A stretch of DNA of 64,000 nucleotides, taken from positions 6,945,901-7,009,900 of the forward strand of contig OX359196.1 in assembly GCA_947172415.1 (NCBI GenBank), written 5' to 3'. Under the pieces are notes generated by a model. The model was not told the DNA's origin and made no database searches. It saw only the letters and a program-made list of their open reading frames with translations. The position numbers were made by a program, and so were the translations under genes. The first letter of the stretch is position 1; every line of letters starts with the position of its first letter. Source of the stretch: Chondrosia reniformis (taxonomy: Eukaryota > Porifera > Demospongiae > Chondrillida > Chondrillidae). Positions 23,151 to 36,500 of the stretch are shown here, piece after piece.

Positions 23151-26100
23151 ATGGCGGTGAGTTTTCTTTATTGGTAAAACACATGAATAAGTCGGCCGAC
23201 AAGTCTTTAGGAAACTACTGTTAATGAGGAATTAAGCTGGGTCCGTAATTAATGCTAGACACCGGTTCACGTGACCTCATTTCAGGTAGACCAGAGCTCT
23301 ATTTTGTATTGCTGAAGAATTTAGATCCTACAGGATGGTGAGTTTAGTCTAGATCTACCCTCTTGACACACTAGTAAGCATAGAGGTAAGACTAATGGGT
23401 TTCAATGTTTATTTTTGTTTCGAGTTGGCTCCTAATTCGCTAGTAACCGCAATGAGGGATTATCTAAAGAGCACAATATAAGTTATTATACTCCTAAGCT
23501 TGTGGTCGTTTTTTTTAATTTAGCAATTTGGAAATTTTCCAAGTTACTTAAGTTACTTAACCCTTATTGAACCTGAGTGTGAAGAAATACTTAGTCTACA
23601 TCGTTCAACTCCTTAAAGTTGCTTTGAGGATCTCTTTCTGTCATTGTCATATGCTAGAGAGTATATATTTGTATCTATGGTTAGTGTGAGGATTCGTCTA
23701 TAGTGACCTGTAGTCGGATAGGCAGCTTACGTCGGTCCGCTACCACCAGCGAGACAGCCTTCCCTCCTAGGAGTCCGAAAACTCGTCCGAATAGAACCTC
23801 TGTTTGAGCCCGGAATACTGCAATTGTATTCATGGTTATCGTGGATAACCATGAATATAATTCCCGTTCAACTTTCGTTTGCTAAATTGGCAATTTGACT
23901 TTCCCCGCCCCTCCTAAGTGTATGTGTGATGACACTTCATCAACTGGCCTCCTAAGTGTATGTGTGATGACACTTCACCAACTGGCCTCCTAAGTGTATG
24001 TGTGATGGCACTTCATCAACTGGCCTCCTAAGTGTATGTGTGATGACACTTCACCAACTGGCCTCCTAAGTGTATGTGTGATGGCACTTCACCAACTGGC
24101 CTCCTAAGTGTATGTGTGATGGCACTTCACCAACTGGCCTCCTAAGTGTATGTGTGATGGCACTTCACCAACTGGCCTCCTAAGTGTATGTGTGATGGCA
24201 CTTCACCAACTGGCCTCCTAAGTGTATGTGTGATGACACTTCAACAACTGGCCTCCTAAGTGTATGTGTGATGGCACTTCACCAACAACTGGCCTCCTAA
24301 GTGTATGTGTGATGGCACTTCAACAACTGGCCTCCTAAGTGTATGTGTGATGGCACTTCACCAACTGGCCTCCTAAGTGTATGTGTGATGGCACTTCACC
24401 AACTGGCCTCCTAAGTGTATGTGTGATGGCACTTCACCAACTGGCCTCCTAAGTGTATGTGTGATGACACTTCAACAACTGGCCTCCTAAGTGTATGTGT
24501 GATGGCACTTCACCAACAACTGGCCTCCTAAGTGTATGTGTGATGGCACTTCACCAACTGGCCTCCTAAGTGTATGTGTGATGGCACTTCACCAACTGGC
24601 CTCCTAAGTGTATGTGTGATGGCACTGCACCAACTGGCCTCCTAAGTGTATGTGTGATGGCACTTCACCAACTGGCCTCCTAAGTGTATGTGTGATGGCA
24701 CTTCACCAACAACTGGCCTCCTAAGTGTATGTGTGATGGCACTTCACCAACTGGCCTCCTAAGTGTATGTGTGATGGCACTTCACCAACTACTGGCCTCC
24801 TAAGTGTATGTGTCATGGCACTTCACCAACTACTGGCCTCCTAAGTGTATGTGTGATGGCACGTCACCAACTACTGGCCTCCTAAGTGTATGTGTGATGG
24901 CACTTCACCAACTACTGGCCTCCTAAGTGTATGTGTGATGGCACTTCACCAACTGGCCTCCTAAGTGTATGTGTGATGGCACTTCACCAACTGGCCTCCT
25001 AAGTGTATGTGTGATGGCACTGCACCAACTGGCCTCCTAAGTGTATGTGTGATGGCACTTCACCAACTGGCCTCCTAAGTGTATGTGTGATGGCACTTCA
25101 CCAACAACTGGCCTCCTAAGTGTATGTGTGATGGCACTTCACCAACTGGCCTCCTAAGTGTATGTGTGATGGCACTTCACCAACTGGCCTCCTAAGTGTA
25201 TGTGTGATGGCACTTCACCAACTGGCCTCCTAAGTGTATGTGTGATGGCACTTCACCAACTGGCCTCCTAAGTGTATGTGTGATGGCACTTCACCAACTG
25301 GCCTCCTAAGTGTATGTGTGATGGCACTTCACCAACTGGCCTCCTAAGTGTATGTGTGATGGCACTTCACCAACTACTGGCCTCCTAAGTGTATGTGTGA
25401 TGGCACTTCACCAACAACTGGCCTCCTAAGTGTATGTGTGATGGCACTTCACCAACTGGCCTCCTAAGTGTATGTGTGATGGCACTTCACCAACTGGCCT
25501 CCTAAGTGTATGTGTGATGGCACTGCACCAACTGGCCTCCTAAGTGTATGTGTGATGGCACTTCACCAACTGGCCTCCTAAGTGTATGTGTGATGGCACT
25601 TCACCAACTGGCCTCCTAAGTGTATGTGTGATGGCACTTCACCAACTGGCCTCCTAAGTGTATGTGTGATGGCACTTCACCAACTGGCCTCCTAAGTGTA
25701 TGTGTGATGGCACTTCAACAACTGGCCTCCTAAGTGTATGTGTGATGGCACTTCAACAACTGGCCTCCTAAGTGTATGTGTGATGGTACTTCACCAACTG
25801 GCCTCCTAAGTGTATGTGTGATGGCACTTCACCAACTGGCCTCCTAAGTGTATGTGTGATGGCACTTCACCAACTGGCCTCCTAAGTGTATGTGTGATGG
25901 CACTTCACCAACTGGCCTCCTAAGTGTATGTGTGATGGCACTTCACCAACAACTGGCCTCCTAAGTGTATGTGTGATGGCACTTCACCAACTGGCCTCCT
26001 AAGTATATGTGTGATGGCACTTCACCAACTGGCCTCCTAAGTGTATGTGTGATGGCACTTCAACAACTGGCCTCCTAAGTGTATGTGTGATGGCACTTCA

Positions 26101-29100
26101 ACAACTGGCCTCCTAAGTGTATGTGTGATGGCACTTCAACAACAACTGGCCTCCTAAGTGTATGTGTGATGGCACTTCAACAACTGGCCTCCTAAGTGTA
26201 TGTGTGATGGCACTTCACCAACTGGCCTCCTAAGTGTATATGTGATGGTACTTCACCAACTGGCCTCCTAAGTGTATGTGTGATGGCACTTCAACAACTG
26301 GCCTCCTAAGTGTATGTGTGATGGCACTTCACCAACTGGCCTCCTAAGTGTATGTGTGATGACACTTCACCAACTGGCCTCCTAAGTGTATGTGTGATGG
26401 CACTTCACCAACTGGCCTCCTAAGTGTATGTGTGATGGCACTTCAACAACAACTGGCCTCCTAAGTGTATGTGTGATGGCACTTCACCAACTGGCCTCCT
26501 AAGTGTATGTGTGATGGCACTTCAACAACAACTGGCCTCCTAAGTGTATGTGTGATGGCACTTCACCAACTGGCCTCCTAAGTGTATGTGTGATGGCACT
26601 TCATCAACTGGCCTCCTAAGTGTATGTGTGATGGCACTTCATCAACTGGCCTCCTAAGTGTATGTGTGATGGCACTTCAACAACAACTGGCCTCCTAAGT
26701 GTATGTGTGATGGCACTTCACCAACTGGCCTCCTAAGTGTATGTGTGATGGCACTTCAACAACAACTGGCCTCCTAAGTGTATGTGTGATGGCACTTCAC
26801 CAACTGGCCTCCTAAGTGTATGTGTGATGGCACTTCACCAACTGGCCTCCTAAGTGTATGTGTGATGGCACTTCACCAACAACTGGCCTCCTAAGTGTAT
26901 GTGTGATGGCACTTCACCAACTGGCCTCCTAAGTGTATGTGTGATGGCACTTCACCAACTGGCCTCCTAAGTGTATGTGTGATGGCACTTCACCAACTAC
27001 TGGCCTCCTAAGTGTATGTGTGATGGCACTTCACCAACTACTGGCCTCCTAAGTGTATGTGTGATGGCACTTCACCAACTGGCCTCCTAAGTGTATGTGT
27101 GATGGCACTTCACCAACTGGCCTCCTAAGTGTATGTGTGATGGCACTTCACCAACAACTGGCCTCCTAAGTGTATGTGTGATGGCACTTCACCAACAACT
27201 GGCCTCCTAAGTGTATGTGTGATGGCACTTCACCAACTGGCCTCCTAAGTGTATGTGTGATGGCACTTCACCAACAACTGGCCTCCTAAGTGTATGTGTG
27301 ATGGCACTTCACCAACTACTGGCCTCCTAAGTGTATGTGTGATGGCACTTCACCAACTGGCCTCCTAAGTGTATGTGTGATGGTACTTCACCAACTGGCC
27401 TCCTAAGTGTATATGTGTGATGGCACTTCACCAACTACTGGCCTCCTAAGTGTATGTGTGATGGCACTTCACCAACTACTGGCCTCCTAAGTGTATGTGT
27501 GATGGCACTTCACCAACAACTGGCCTCCTAAGTGTATATGTGATGGCACTTCACCAACAACTGGCCTCCTAAGTGTATGTGTGATGGCACTTCACCAACA
27601 ACTGGCCTCCTAAGTGTATGTGTGATGGCACTTCACCAACAACTGGCCTCCTAAGTGTATGTGTGATGGCACTTCACCAACTGGCCTCCTAAGTGTATGT
27701 GTGATGGCACTTCACCAACTGGCCTCCTAAGTGTATGTGTGATGGCACTTCACCAACAACTGGCCTCCTAAGTGTATGTGTGATGGCACTTCACCAACTG
27801 GCCTCCTAAGTGTATGTGTGATGGCACTTCACCAACTGGCCTCCTAAGTGTATGTGTGATGGCACTTCACCAACAACTGGCCTCCTAAGTGTATGTGTGA
27901 TGGCACTTCACCAACAACTGGCCTCCTAAGTGTATGTGTGATGGCACTTCACCAACAACTGGCCTCCTAAGTGTATGTGTGATGACACTTCACCAACTGG
28001 CCTCCTAAGTGTATGTGTGATGGCACTTCACCAACTACTGGCCTCCTAAGTGTATGTGTGATGGCACTTCACCAACTACTGGCCTCCTAAGTGTATGTGT
28101 GATGGCACTTCACCAACAACTGGCCTCCTAAGTGTATATGTGATGGCACTTCACCAACAACTGGCCTCCTAAGTGTATGTGTGATGGCACTTCACCAACA
28201 ACTGGCCTCCTAAGTGTATGTGTGATGGCACTTCACCAACTGGCCTCCTAAGTGTATGTGTGATGGCACTTCACCAACAACTGGCCTCCTAAGTGTATGT
28301 GTGATGGCACTTCACCAACTACTGGCCTCCTAAGTGTATGTGTGATGGCACTTCACCAACAACTGGCCTCCTAAGTGTATGTGTGATGGCACTTCACCAA
28401 CTGGCCTCCTAAGTGTATGTGTGATGGCACTTCACCAACTACTGGCCTCCTAAGTGTATGTGTGATGGCACTTCACCAACTACTGGCCTCCTAAGTGTAT
28501 GTGTGATGGCACTTCACCAACAACTGGCCTCCTAAGTGTATATGTGATGGCACTTCACCAACAACTGGCCTCCTAAGTGTATGTGTGATGGCACTTCACC
28601 AACAACTGGCCTCCTAAGTGTATGTGTGATGGCACTTCACCAACAACTGGCCTCCTAAGTGTATGTGTGATGGCACTTCACCAACTGGCCTCCTAAGTGT
28701 ATGTGTGATGGCACTTCACCAACTGGCCTCCTAAGTGTATGTGTGATGGCACTTCACCAACAACTGGCCTCCTAAGTGTATGTGTGATGGCACTTCACCA
28801 ACTGGCCTCCTAAGTGTATGTGTGATGGCACTTCACCAACTGGCCTCCTAAGTGTATGTGTGATGGCACTTCACCAACTACTGGCCTCCTAAGTGTATGT
28901 GTGATGGCACTTCACCAACAACTGGCCTCCTAAGTGTATGTGTGATGGCACTTCACCAACAACTGGCCTCCTAAGTGTATATGTGATGGCACTTCACCAA
29001 CAACTGGCCTCCTAAGTGTATGTGTGATGACACTTCACCAACTGGCCTCCTAAGTGTATGTGTGATGGCACTTCACCAACTACTGGCCTCCTAAGTGTAT

Positions 29101-32100
29101 GTGTGATGGCACTTCACCAACTACTGGCCTCCTAAGTGTATGTGTGATGGCACTTCACCAACAACTGGCCTCCTAAGTGTATATGTGATGGCACTTCACC
29201 AACAACTGGCCTCCTAAGTGTATGTGTGATGGCACTTCACCAACAACTGGCCTCCTAAGTGTATGTGTGATGGCACTTCACCAACTGGCCTCCTAAGTGT
29301 ATGTGTGATGGCACTTCACCAACAACTGGCCTCCTAAGTGTATGTGTGATGGCACTTCACCAACTACTGGCCTCCTAAGTGTATGTGTGATGGCACTTCA
29401 CCAACAACTGGCCTCCTAAGTGTATGTGTGATGGCACTTCACCAACTGGCCTCCTAAGTGTATGTGTGATGGCACTTCACCAACTACTGGCCTCCTAAGT
29501 GTATGTGTGATGGCACTTCACCAACTGGCCCTGTAATTGTAGATGTACTCCTGACCCAGCCTTGCTAAAAGTACATTAGGGAGTATTTTGTATGGATTCA
29601 TTTGGTGTATATGAAAGGTCGCACATGTGTGCAGTAACTTTATCATGTGTATCTCGTACTTATGAAGATCCACTTATATATATAATATAATTATGCTTCA
29701 TGGAGATTACCACAAGTCGTATCCAATTGCATGTATTCACATTTGTTTCTCTTCGTATATATCTTTGTTTCTCTTGTTTAAATTAACAGCCGTATATATT
29801 CCTATTGTTATTCAGGAATTGTTCCAAGCAGTATGAATGTGGCAATTGTGTTTCTTTTGATGGTGTGATTGTTCTAACTATTGTAACCTGCTTAAATAAC
29901 TTTATTGTTCATGTTTTTTTATTTCAAGAACTTCAATGTTTAGAGCCAGGTCACACCAGTTTCAGTAATGATTGTGAATGTGTTGCACCTTTGATGTGTG
30001 TTAGTGAAACAAGAAAGTAACATGAATTGAATGTATTCATTACTCAGGCTATCCATGGAGAAGGAAACATTGTTAGACTTGTAAGCTGTGCAAGTGGACA
30101 GTCACTTCGTATCAGAAATGGAAATGTTGAAGGAAATGGTGGACAGGGAGACTTTGGTAAGCATGGTCTACTAGGATACTACTAGCATACTACTAGGATA
30201 CTACTAGGATACTACTAGGATACTACTAGGATACTACTAGGATACTACTACTAGTAGAATGGAAGTTGAATTACCTCTGTTCCCTTCCAGCCAAGTTTAT
30301 TGTGCACAAAAAGGGAGCCCATGTTATGCTACAGAGCTGGAAGGAGTCACACTATGTGGCTATCAAGCAGGGTGGTTTAACAACTGTAAGTTACAGGCTT
30401 TCAGAAGAAGTCTGGTCACATTGAAAATTTATATGCATAGGGTTCTGGTGGTCCATGGTGTGAGTTCAAAGTTCAAAGTTCTAACTCCAGTAAGTAGCTG
30501 CTCTCAGTAACAATTGTCACCTGAGGGCGTGTATATCATATTATGAGAGAACTCTATTGTTATATTGCAGATCCAGGAAGTGCAATTTGTTTGGAATCTG
30601 TGAAGCTTCCTGGTCAACATGTTGGTGTACTGCCCTCTGGTGATACAAAGGCACCAAGTAACACAGGGAGAGGTCCACATGGCAGCTTCACTGTGGAGCT
30701 CCTGCAAGCAGCTGCAGTGAGTTATATTTACAAGTAATTCACCCAACTCGTACAAAAGTAAGATTGGTGAGAATTGTTTTTGTTCTTCACTCTTATATAC
30801 AAGCAATCTTGTACATGTCTACAGTGCATATCATAGAAGGCTTCATATCTGAGGATTTCTTTCTCTCTTTCTCTCTCATTTTAACAGAGACAAGGGCATC
30901 ACCATCCACCGCCTGTCCATCACCATCCACCGCCTGTCCATCACCATCCACCACCTGTCCATCGCTATCCACCGCCTGCCCATCAACCACTACCTATTCA
31001 ATATCCTCCACCCAGCCAGCCCCACTATCCTCCACCCAGCCAGCCCCACTATCCTCCACCCAGCCAGCCCTACTATCCTCCACCCAGCCAGCCCCACTAT
31101 CCTCCACCCAGCCAGCCCCACTATCCTTCATCTTATGGAAACCCGAGGGACCTCTTGAAGCATGGCTATGTCATTCGCTTGTTTTGTGCCAGTACCAACA
31201 AGTATCTCCGCATGCACGACAACTGCACCATTAATGGTGAAGGTGGAGAAGGACAGTTGAGTAAGTCCTTTCCCTTTGAATGGTTCTTGCCCATTCAGAT
31301 GGTAAGGCCACTTCCAGTCATGTATATATGTAGGTCGTTTTGTGGTGATTACTAGAGGACCAGAATTAGTGTCTTTCCAGTGGGACAAAAATATGGATCA
31401 TTATCTGGGAATTCAGAATGGTAGATTCTTTGTGGTAAGTGCATTGGAAACTGTATATATATTGTAACAGTTGTGGTTGCTTATCTTAATTTCCTATTGT
31501 GTGCAGGGATGTGGAGGACAGTATTGCATATTTAAGGTGCAGACATCTTCTCACAACCCATCTTACTTGAGTTTTGAATCTCTGTTTCATCCAAACCAAT
31601 TTATGGGTATACTACCTACTGGTGAGCCGAAGCTTGCCTCCCAAACAGGCCGAGGGCCACACGGCTCCTTTAGTCCAGTATTTGTGGAGCAAGTGAGTGC
31701 TACATGCTCAGATAGTATATCTCTTTGTCAAGTAAAGATTAGTGTCATTCAGCTGATGGAGATGAAGCGTCCTGAAATATAGTAATTGTTTCGTACTACT
31801 ATGGAAGCTCATCATCTAGTTTGTCAAGTGAAGATTTTGATAGCATATCTCTGTTTCAATCTGACCATTTAGAAAGTAATGCAACCAAATTATAATCTCA
31901 GATCGTCATCAGCCTATGTGAGTTATGCCACATGCATTCATATCCTTTTAAGTAATAGCTGACTACCTAATGATAATGTATGTCTGTACTGTATGCTCCA
32001 GTGGATGTTGGCTCATGGAAATGTAGTCTTTCTGACTTCTCAATCTTGTGGAAAGAATCTTAGAATCAACCCAAATGGGAATCTGGACTGTCAGGGCGAA

Positions 32101-32740
32101 TGGGGAGATTTTGGTGTGTGATTCTTCAATTTGTTTATTAATGAGCATCTTGTAATTATATGAATATGTTTACAGAGTCTTAAATTTCCTTATTAAATAT
32201 TTAGCTAAATGGATTGTGGAGGTGCGTGGGGAAGGATACATTTGCCTGAAGAGCTTTAAAAATCCTGCCAACTATCTTATGATCCGTAATCAAGCTACTT
32301 GTGTTGGAGTGAGTGTCTTCTGTGGTAGTACATATAAACTATAATAATACAACTGCTCTCATGTGGTCGGTGGTTGCCACCAATCAATGGGTTAAGATGG
32401 TCCATTCCACTGAAGTGGTTTAGGTCTGATTAGCAGCTTGTTCTGATATTAAGAATCACATTGCAATAATCTTAAATGTCATGTGATGGTACGTCAAGAT
32501 TGAGGTTTTGGGTTGTCACTTGCTTAGTCTGGTGGAGATTACTACTGTGAATTCAGACCAGTTGATCCAAGTGATGGTCATCTTCCACCGGATGTGATTT
32601 GCTTTCAAGCTCGCAAGGCTCCTTCACAGCATGTCGGTGTTCTGCCGAGCAGTGCCATCAAGCCACCCAACCAGACCGGAAGAGGACAGCATGGCCAGTT
32701 CACTGTCAGGGTATCAGAGACTATTCCTGCTTATCAGTAA
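23151..32740 (+). CDS. Triple beta-trefoil-like protein with proline-rich linker (paralog C)
   Basis: Eleven exons, 497 aa: 23151-23156 (MA), 30048-30156, 30291-30385, 30441-30489, 30571-30716, 30888-31260, 31334-31434, 31507-31692, 32002-32113, 32205-32308, 32528-32740. All phases agree. Domain 1 is nearly identical to paralog A. Exon 6 opens with His/Pro repeats (HHHPPPV units, then PPPSQPHY units, about five) and leads into domain 2 (KHGYVIRLFCASTNKYLRM, GCGGQYCIFKVQ, MGILPTGEPK...TGRGPHGSF). Domain 3 follows (HGNVVFLTSQSCGKNLRIN, AKWIVEVRGEGYICL, YYCEFRPV, GVLPSSAIK...TGRGQHGQFTV). All three share the GVLPxG...TGRGxHGxF block. A second candidate first exon, ATG then GTGAGT, is at 23335-23337. 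Exons 1 and 2 are separated by a 6.9-kb intron carrying a large satellite. It has no CaaX box. Function unknown; a multivalent actin- or ligand-binding scaffold is one guess. Confidence 0.8.
23335..23337 (+). other. Alternative first exon of paralog C
   Basis: A lone ATG followed directly by the donor GTGAGT, in the same phase as the 23151 exon. The 60-70 bases upstream resemble those upstream of 23151 (gtgac-cattt, gagct-tat, gaattta-cc spacing), which suggests a duplicated promoter and first exon. Confidence 0.45.
23827..23857. other. 14-bp perfect hairpin
   Basis: tattcatggttatc, a 3-base loop gtg, then its exact complement. It lies at the left border of the large satellite array, in a locally GC-richer stretch (about 23690-23830) for which I have no identification. 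Confidence 0.7.
23911..29530. repeat. Large satellite array, 38-41-bp unit, about 145 copies
   Basis: The base unit is ctcctaagtgtatgtgtgat followed by ggcacttcaccaactggc (38 bases). Variants have caac, caacaac or caactac before tgg (41 bases), gatgaca for gatggca, and tatatg for tatgtg. Copies are nearly identical, so the array is young or homogenised. In the right half, blocks with the same variant order recur, which indicates higher-order duplication. Each unit has stops in several frames, so it is not coding. It fills most of the first intron of paralog C. Confidence 0.97.
29930..30019 (+). pseudogene. Cys-rich exon-like remnant
   Basis: After a tttcaag acceptor-like site, an open frame reads a short peptide with the pattern C-x-E-P-G...C-E-C...C-V and ends at a TAA, within the first intron of paralog C. 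The related copy at 21360-21450 is broken. It resembles a small disulfide module but has no clear family or partner exon. Confidence 0.3.
30165..30250. repeat. Short tandem repeat, tactaggatac type
   Basis: About seven copies of ggatactacta just after exon 2 of paralog C, at the same place as the repeat in paralog B (21608-21668). Confidence 0.85.
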
Positions 32741-33589
32741 CTATATAGTAGCATTATTGCTTTAGAAGTTAGACTTAAGTTAGATTTGAAACGTAGATGT
32801 CTGCATTGCTTTTGTAAAATGTTTTTGATTGCTGGATTTTTGAGCGCGTTTACATAGATAAAGCCAGTTATTTTTGTGCCAAGTAACTGTACGTTTAATG
32901 ATATTCATACCACTGAGCATGTGCTAAGTTAAAATATTGTGTCATCATAGACCTGCATATGCATATACAGTACATATACAAGCTATGGTATTATGTTTCC
33001 AAGCTAGTCAGTATAGCAATCAACCTCTTAAAAACACAGATTCTCTCTACTGTTGTCTTCAATGATAAAAACATCATTACTGTCATTAATTATAAATTGT
33101 TTCAGTGCATGGTCATGATCAGTGCAAACAAAACTATTGATAATATGCAATTTGATGTACGTAATTTAATAAGTTGTGCCAAGACATTTTGCAGTCTTTT
33201 TGAAGACTAGCACTTGTTAAATTATCTGGAGTTGGTATATATATATCGAATATTTGAACATCTAAGAGATGTAGTTTGTTTTCTTTGGGGTTCTTCACCA
33301 ACCACTTCAGCTCAAGAATGCAACAATCTCAGTGGCTCATTCATCAACAAGAAATTGTACATGCAGAAAGCTTTGAGCAATGGTTTGTACTAACACTGGA
33401 ACACACCATACCCTGTGACATTGCTTAATCCTAGCTAATAAGGGCTAAAGTTTAAATTGAAAACACACTCTTTCAAACTGAATCTTGAAAGATGGAACCT
33501 TTAATTCAGTCATCCTAAAGTAGAGACATTATAATGGCACACATTATAATATACCGTATATGCACACATATACTTGGAATACACAAATA
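32741..33589. other. Convergent intergenic region
   Basis: This lies between the ends of paralog C and the coronin-7 gene. An exon-like piece at 33312-33383 (after cacttcag, before gtttgt) has an open frame but no partner and is not called. No other feature seen. Confidence 0.5.
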
Positions 33590-36500
33590 CTATATAAATA
33601 TAGTAATGGCTATAGCATTCACCCATTCATCATCGTCGACCCCTTCCATTGTATCTTGAGGAAGGGGATTCCCCTCCTTGTCCTCCAGCTTTGATGACAT
33701 AGCGGCCAACAACTGTGAAATGGGTCGATTATCAGCTGAAACTATTTATAAGACAATTTTATTAGTCTGTTAAGTATACCTCTTCCTTCTTCTGTTCATC
33801 CGTTTTGTAATTGGGATCATAGCTTTGATATTTCTTGGGAGCAGCCTTTGGCTTTGGTGCCTTACTCACTAACCACAATAAAACAAGTCATGTCAAGGTA
33901 TTTGGTTCCTAAACAATATCTTACGTAGTTGCATCTAATATAATAGAATCTATATACATACTTATTCTTGCACTACTCCTTCTGTTACTACACATATACA
34001 TTATAAATGTGCTCTCAGCTAAGATTCAAACCAACAGTCAGTCAACAGTATCAATACTCCTTCACTGTATCAACACTTACAGGCAGTCATTCCTACTGGT
34101 TGTAATGAGACACTTCTCTGAGTTCTGTTGTCTCCTTTGAGCCATTCTTCTGCAGTAAGGGCAGGTTCCCATACAGCTCTGGTGTCGGGAAACACATCAT
34201 CTTGAAAGAATTCAGTCTGTACATTTTTAGAAAACATTTTACAAACAAAACAACCTATTTCACCACAATGGAGGGATTATGACTTTGTATGTATATATAC
34301 CACAAGGTTTAGATGAGGAAAACATTAGAAGCATCTTACTCTGACTCGGGGCACTTTGAAGCAAATTGGTTCCACGTGTGACTTGCACAAGCGAACAGCT
34401 TTGGCTATCTCCACTTTGCGTACATCACACAAGTTCTTTGGCAGGAAGACCACACCTTGTTGAGGGTAGGTGACATTAAGACCAGATATCTGATGGAGAT
34501 ACGGCGCCTCATCTAACACAATGATGGAGAAGAATACATACTTATCACTTAAGCAAGAGGGTAAGGGGCTTTGTTCATGAGATGTTACAAATTTGTACGT
34601 GTCTGTTCCATTACCTGGGATGTATTCATAGGCCAAAATACTGGTTTCTCCTTTGCCATAGAGAAATATGACATTTGTGTCTTGATCAAAGTGAATGTGA
34701 AGAATGGCCGGAGAGACTGACTCCTTAACAGTACTTTTAACCTCCTTCAAGTTCTTAATATCAAACAGCTGCAACTGACGTGCACTTGACCTAAAATATT
34801 GATAGACTAATGATGATCCAATACTAAAATAACACGCACAAATAATTCCTAGCTGCAGTCTATGAAGTGTATACAAGAAACATAAGTATTATGCAACTAT
34901 ACAATACTCCACCATTACGGCGGCTCCTGGCTATTCCTCACCCATCAAAACCAGACACAACAATGCAATCCTGTCCAACCCAAGCCACTCTTGCACCTCG
35001 GGAACCAATGGGACCTTTACCTTCCTAAGAGCAGAGAGAAGACAGAAAGAACTAGTTGATTACTGCAATCTTGACCAGTGTATGAAACTCAGCCAATAAA
35101 GGACTGTACCCTCTCACTAGTGATGCCACAGAGGTAATTAATATATAACCACACAACTAATATTCAAAACTGGAGAAGAGAACAAGGTTCCTAAAATTAT
35201 GAACAAGTATTTCAAAAATTAATATATCGTGACATACTGTACATAATTGCACAACGCCTATATCACAGCCTTGTGAACATAGATAATCTCTGGCATTGTA
35301 TACAGTGCACTGAGTAGAATGAGATAACATAATATACTAATGTATTCATGTCCTCACATAAATAGGTGCTGTGGATTTTCTGGGGTCAAAGATCCTGATC
35401 ACATTATCCTTACAAACGGTAGCCAGAAGGGACCCATCAAGACTCCACGCCATTGCAAAGAGCTATAAAACAAACACACCTCTTGATAACACATACGTAC
35501 ATTACATACTTGCAGCATTCATCCACAAATCTCAGGCACTTGCAATTGAAGTACATTAGGAGACATGTTACAGTCCCAAATCACACACAATGTGCATTGA
35601 GATTACAGTAAAGAAAAGGTGCACTTCCGTTCAAGCTAGACTATGAAGTTGTACACCTACTGGCTCAGGAAGGGGATCCAACATTATTTGTTCTGTTTTC
35701 TGGTCCAAAGACCAAATGATTATCTTGCAGTCATAACCTGCTGTTGTCAGGATGGAGGAGGCTTGAGGATGAAAGAGAACCACGTTACACTTCTCCTCAT
35801 GACCTGGAGCAAGTTGACAGACACAAACACATTTGTTTGAAGGGGCGGAGCTGGGGAAGCCCCACCTCCATTTGGTAAAGGGATACAATTAATGATACCT
35901 GTAAGTTTGAAGTCCGGTTCCGTGAGCATTTCTGTTAAACCATCTTTAGGTAATGTCCACACTCGAATATAGCAGTCATCGCAGGCTGCATATTGCACAG
36001 TACAATTACAACCTGCCATGCAGCAACTACCACTTAACTGACCGACAACTAGTCTTCTGTTGTTGAATGGGTCAAAAGCAAAATCCATAACACTACCCTT
36101 GTTCTGGACAGTAGGCGGGTTGGAGGACATTCTTCCGGGTTTGTTGAGCTACAGGTGGACAAGTTGATCACTGACTGGATTGCAAATTAATTACATTTGG
36201 CCTAAAATGTCCATATGACTGCATGTATCAGTGAGGCCATTGATGAAGTACCTATGTACCTAGACCAATCGGGATTCATTCTCAGATCATTTTGTACAGC
36301 TTGCAGCAGTAGCATTCTAACCTCAAGCACTGCAATCTGACCGCCTGCTTGTTTCAGAGCTGTGGCCATTCTATCAGAATTAGCAGACACAGCATTGCTA
36401 TCTCCGGGCACAGTTCTACACAACTCTGGGATGCTGTCAATATGTGTGCTCTTATGCATAACAATCCCTTCAATGTGACGGAATTTGGAAGTGCGGACAA

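Noticed and set aside
23911-29530. Regular repeat with constant core could be mistaken for a CRISPR array
   Set aside because: There are no unique spacers; the whole unit repeats head to tail, and the genome is animal.
30793-30990. Minus-strand ORF with VDGDGQAVDGDG repeats
   Set aside because: Antisense shadow of the His/Pro-coding repeat in exon 30888-31260.
33312-33383. Exon-like piece after cacttcag and before gtttgt
   Set aside because: Open in one frame but with no adjoining exon or recognisable domain; lies downstream of the paralog C stop.
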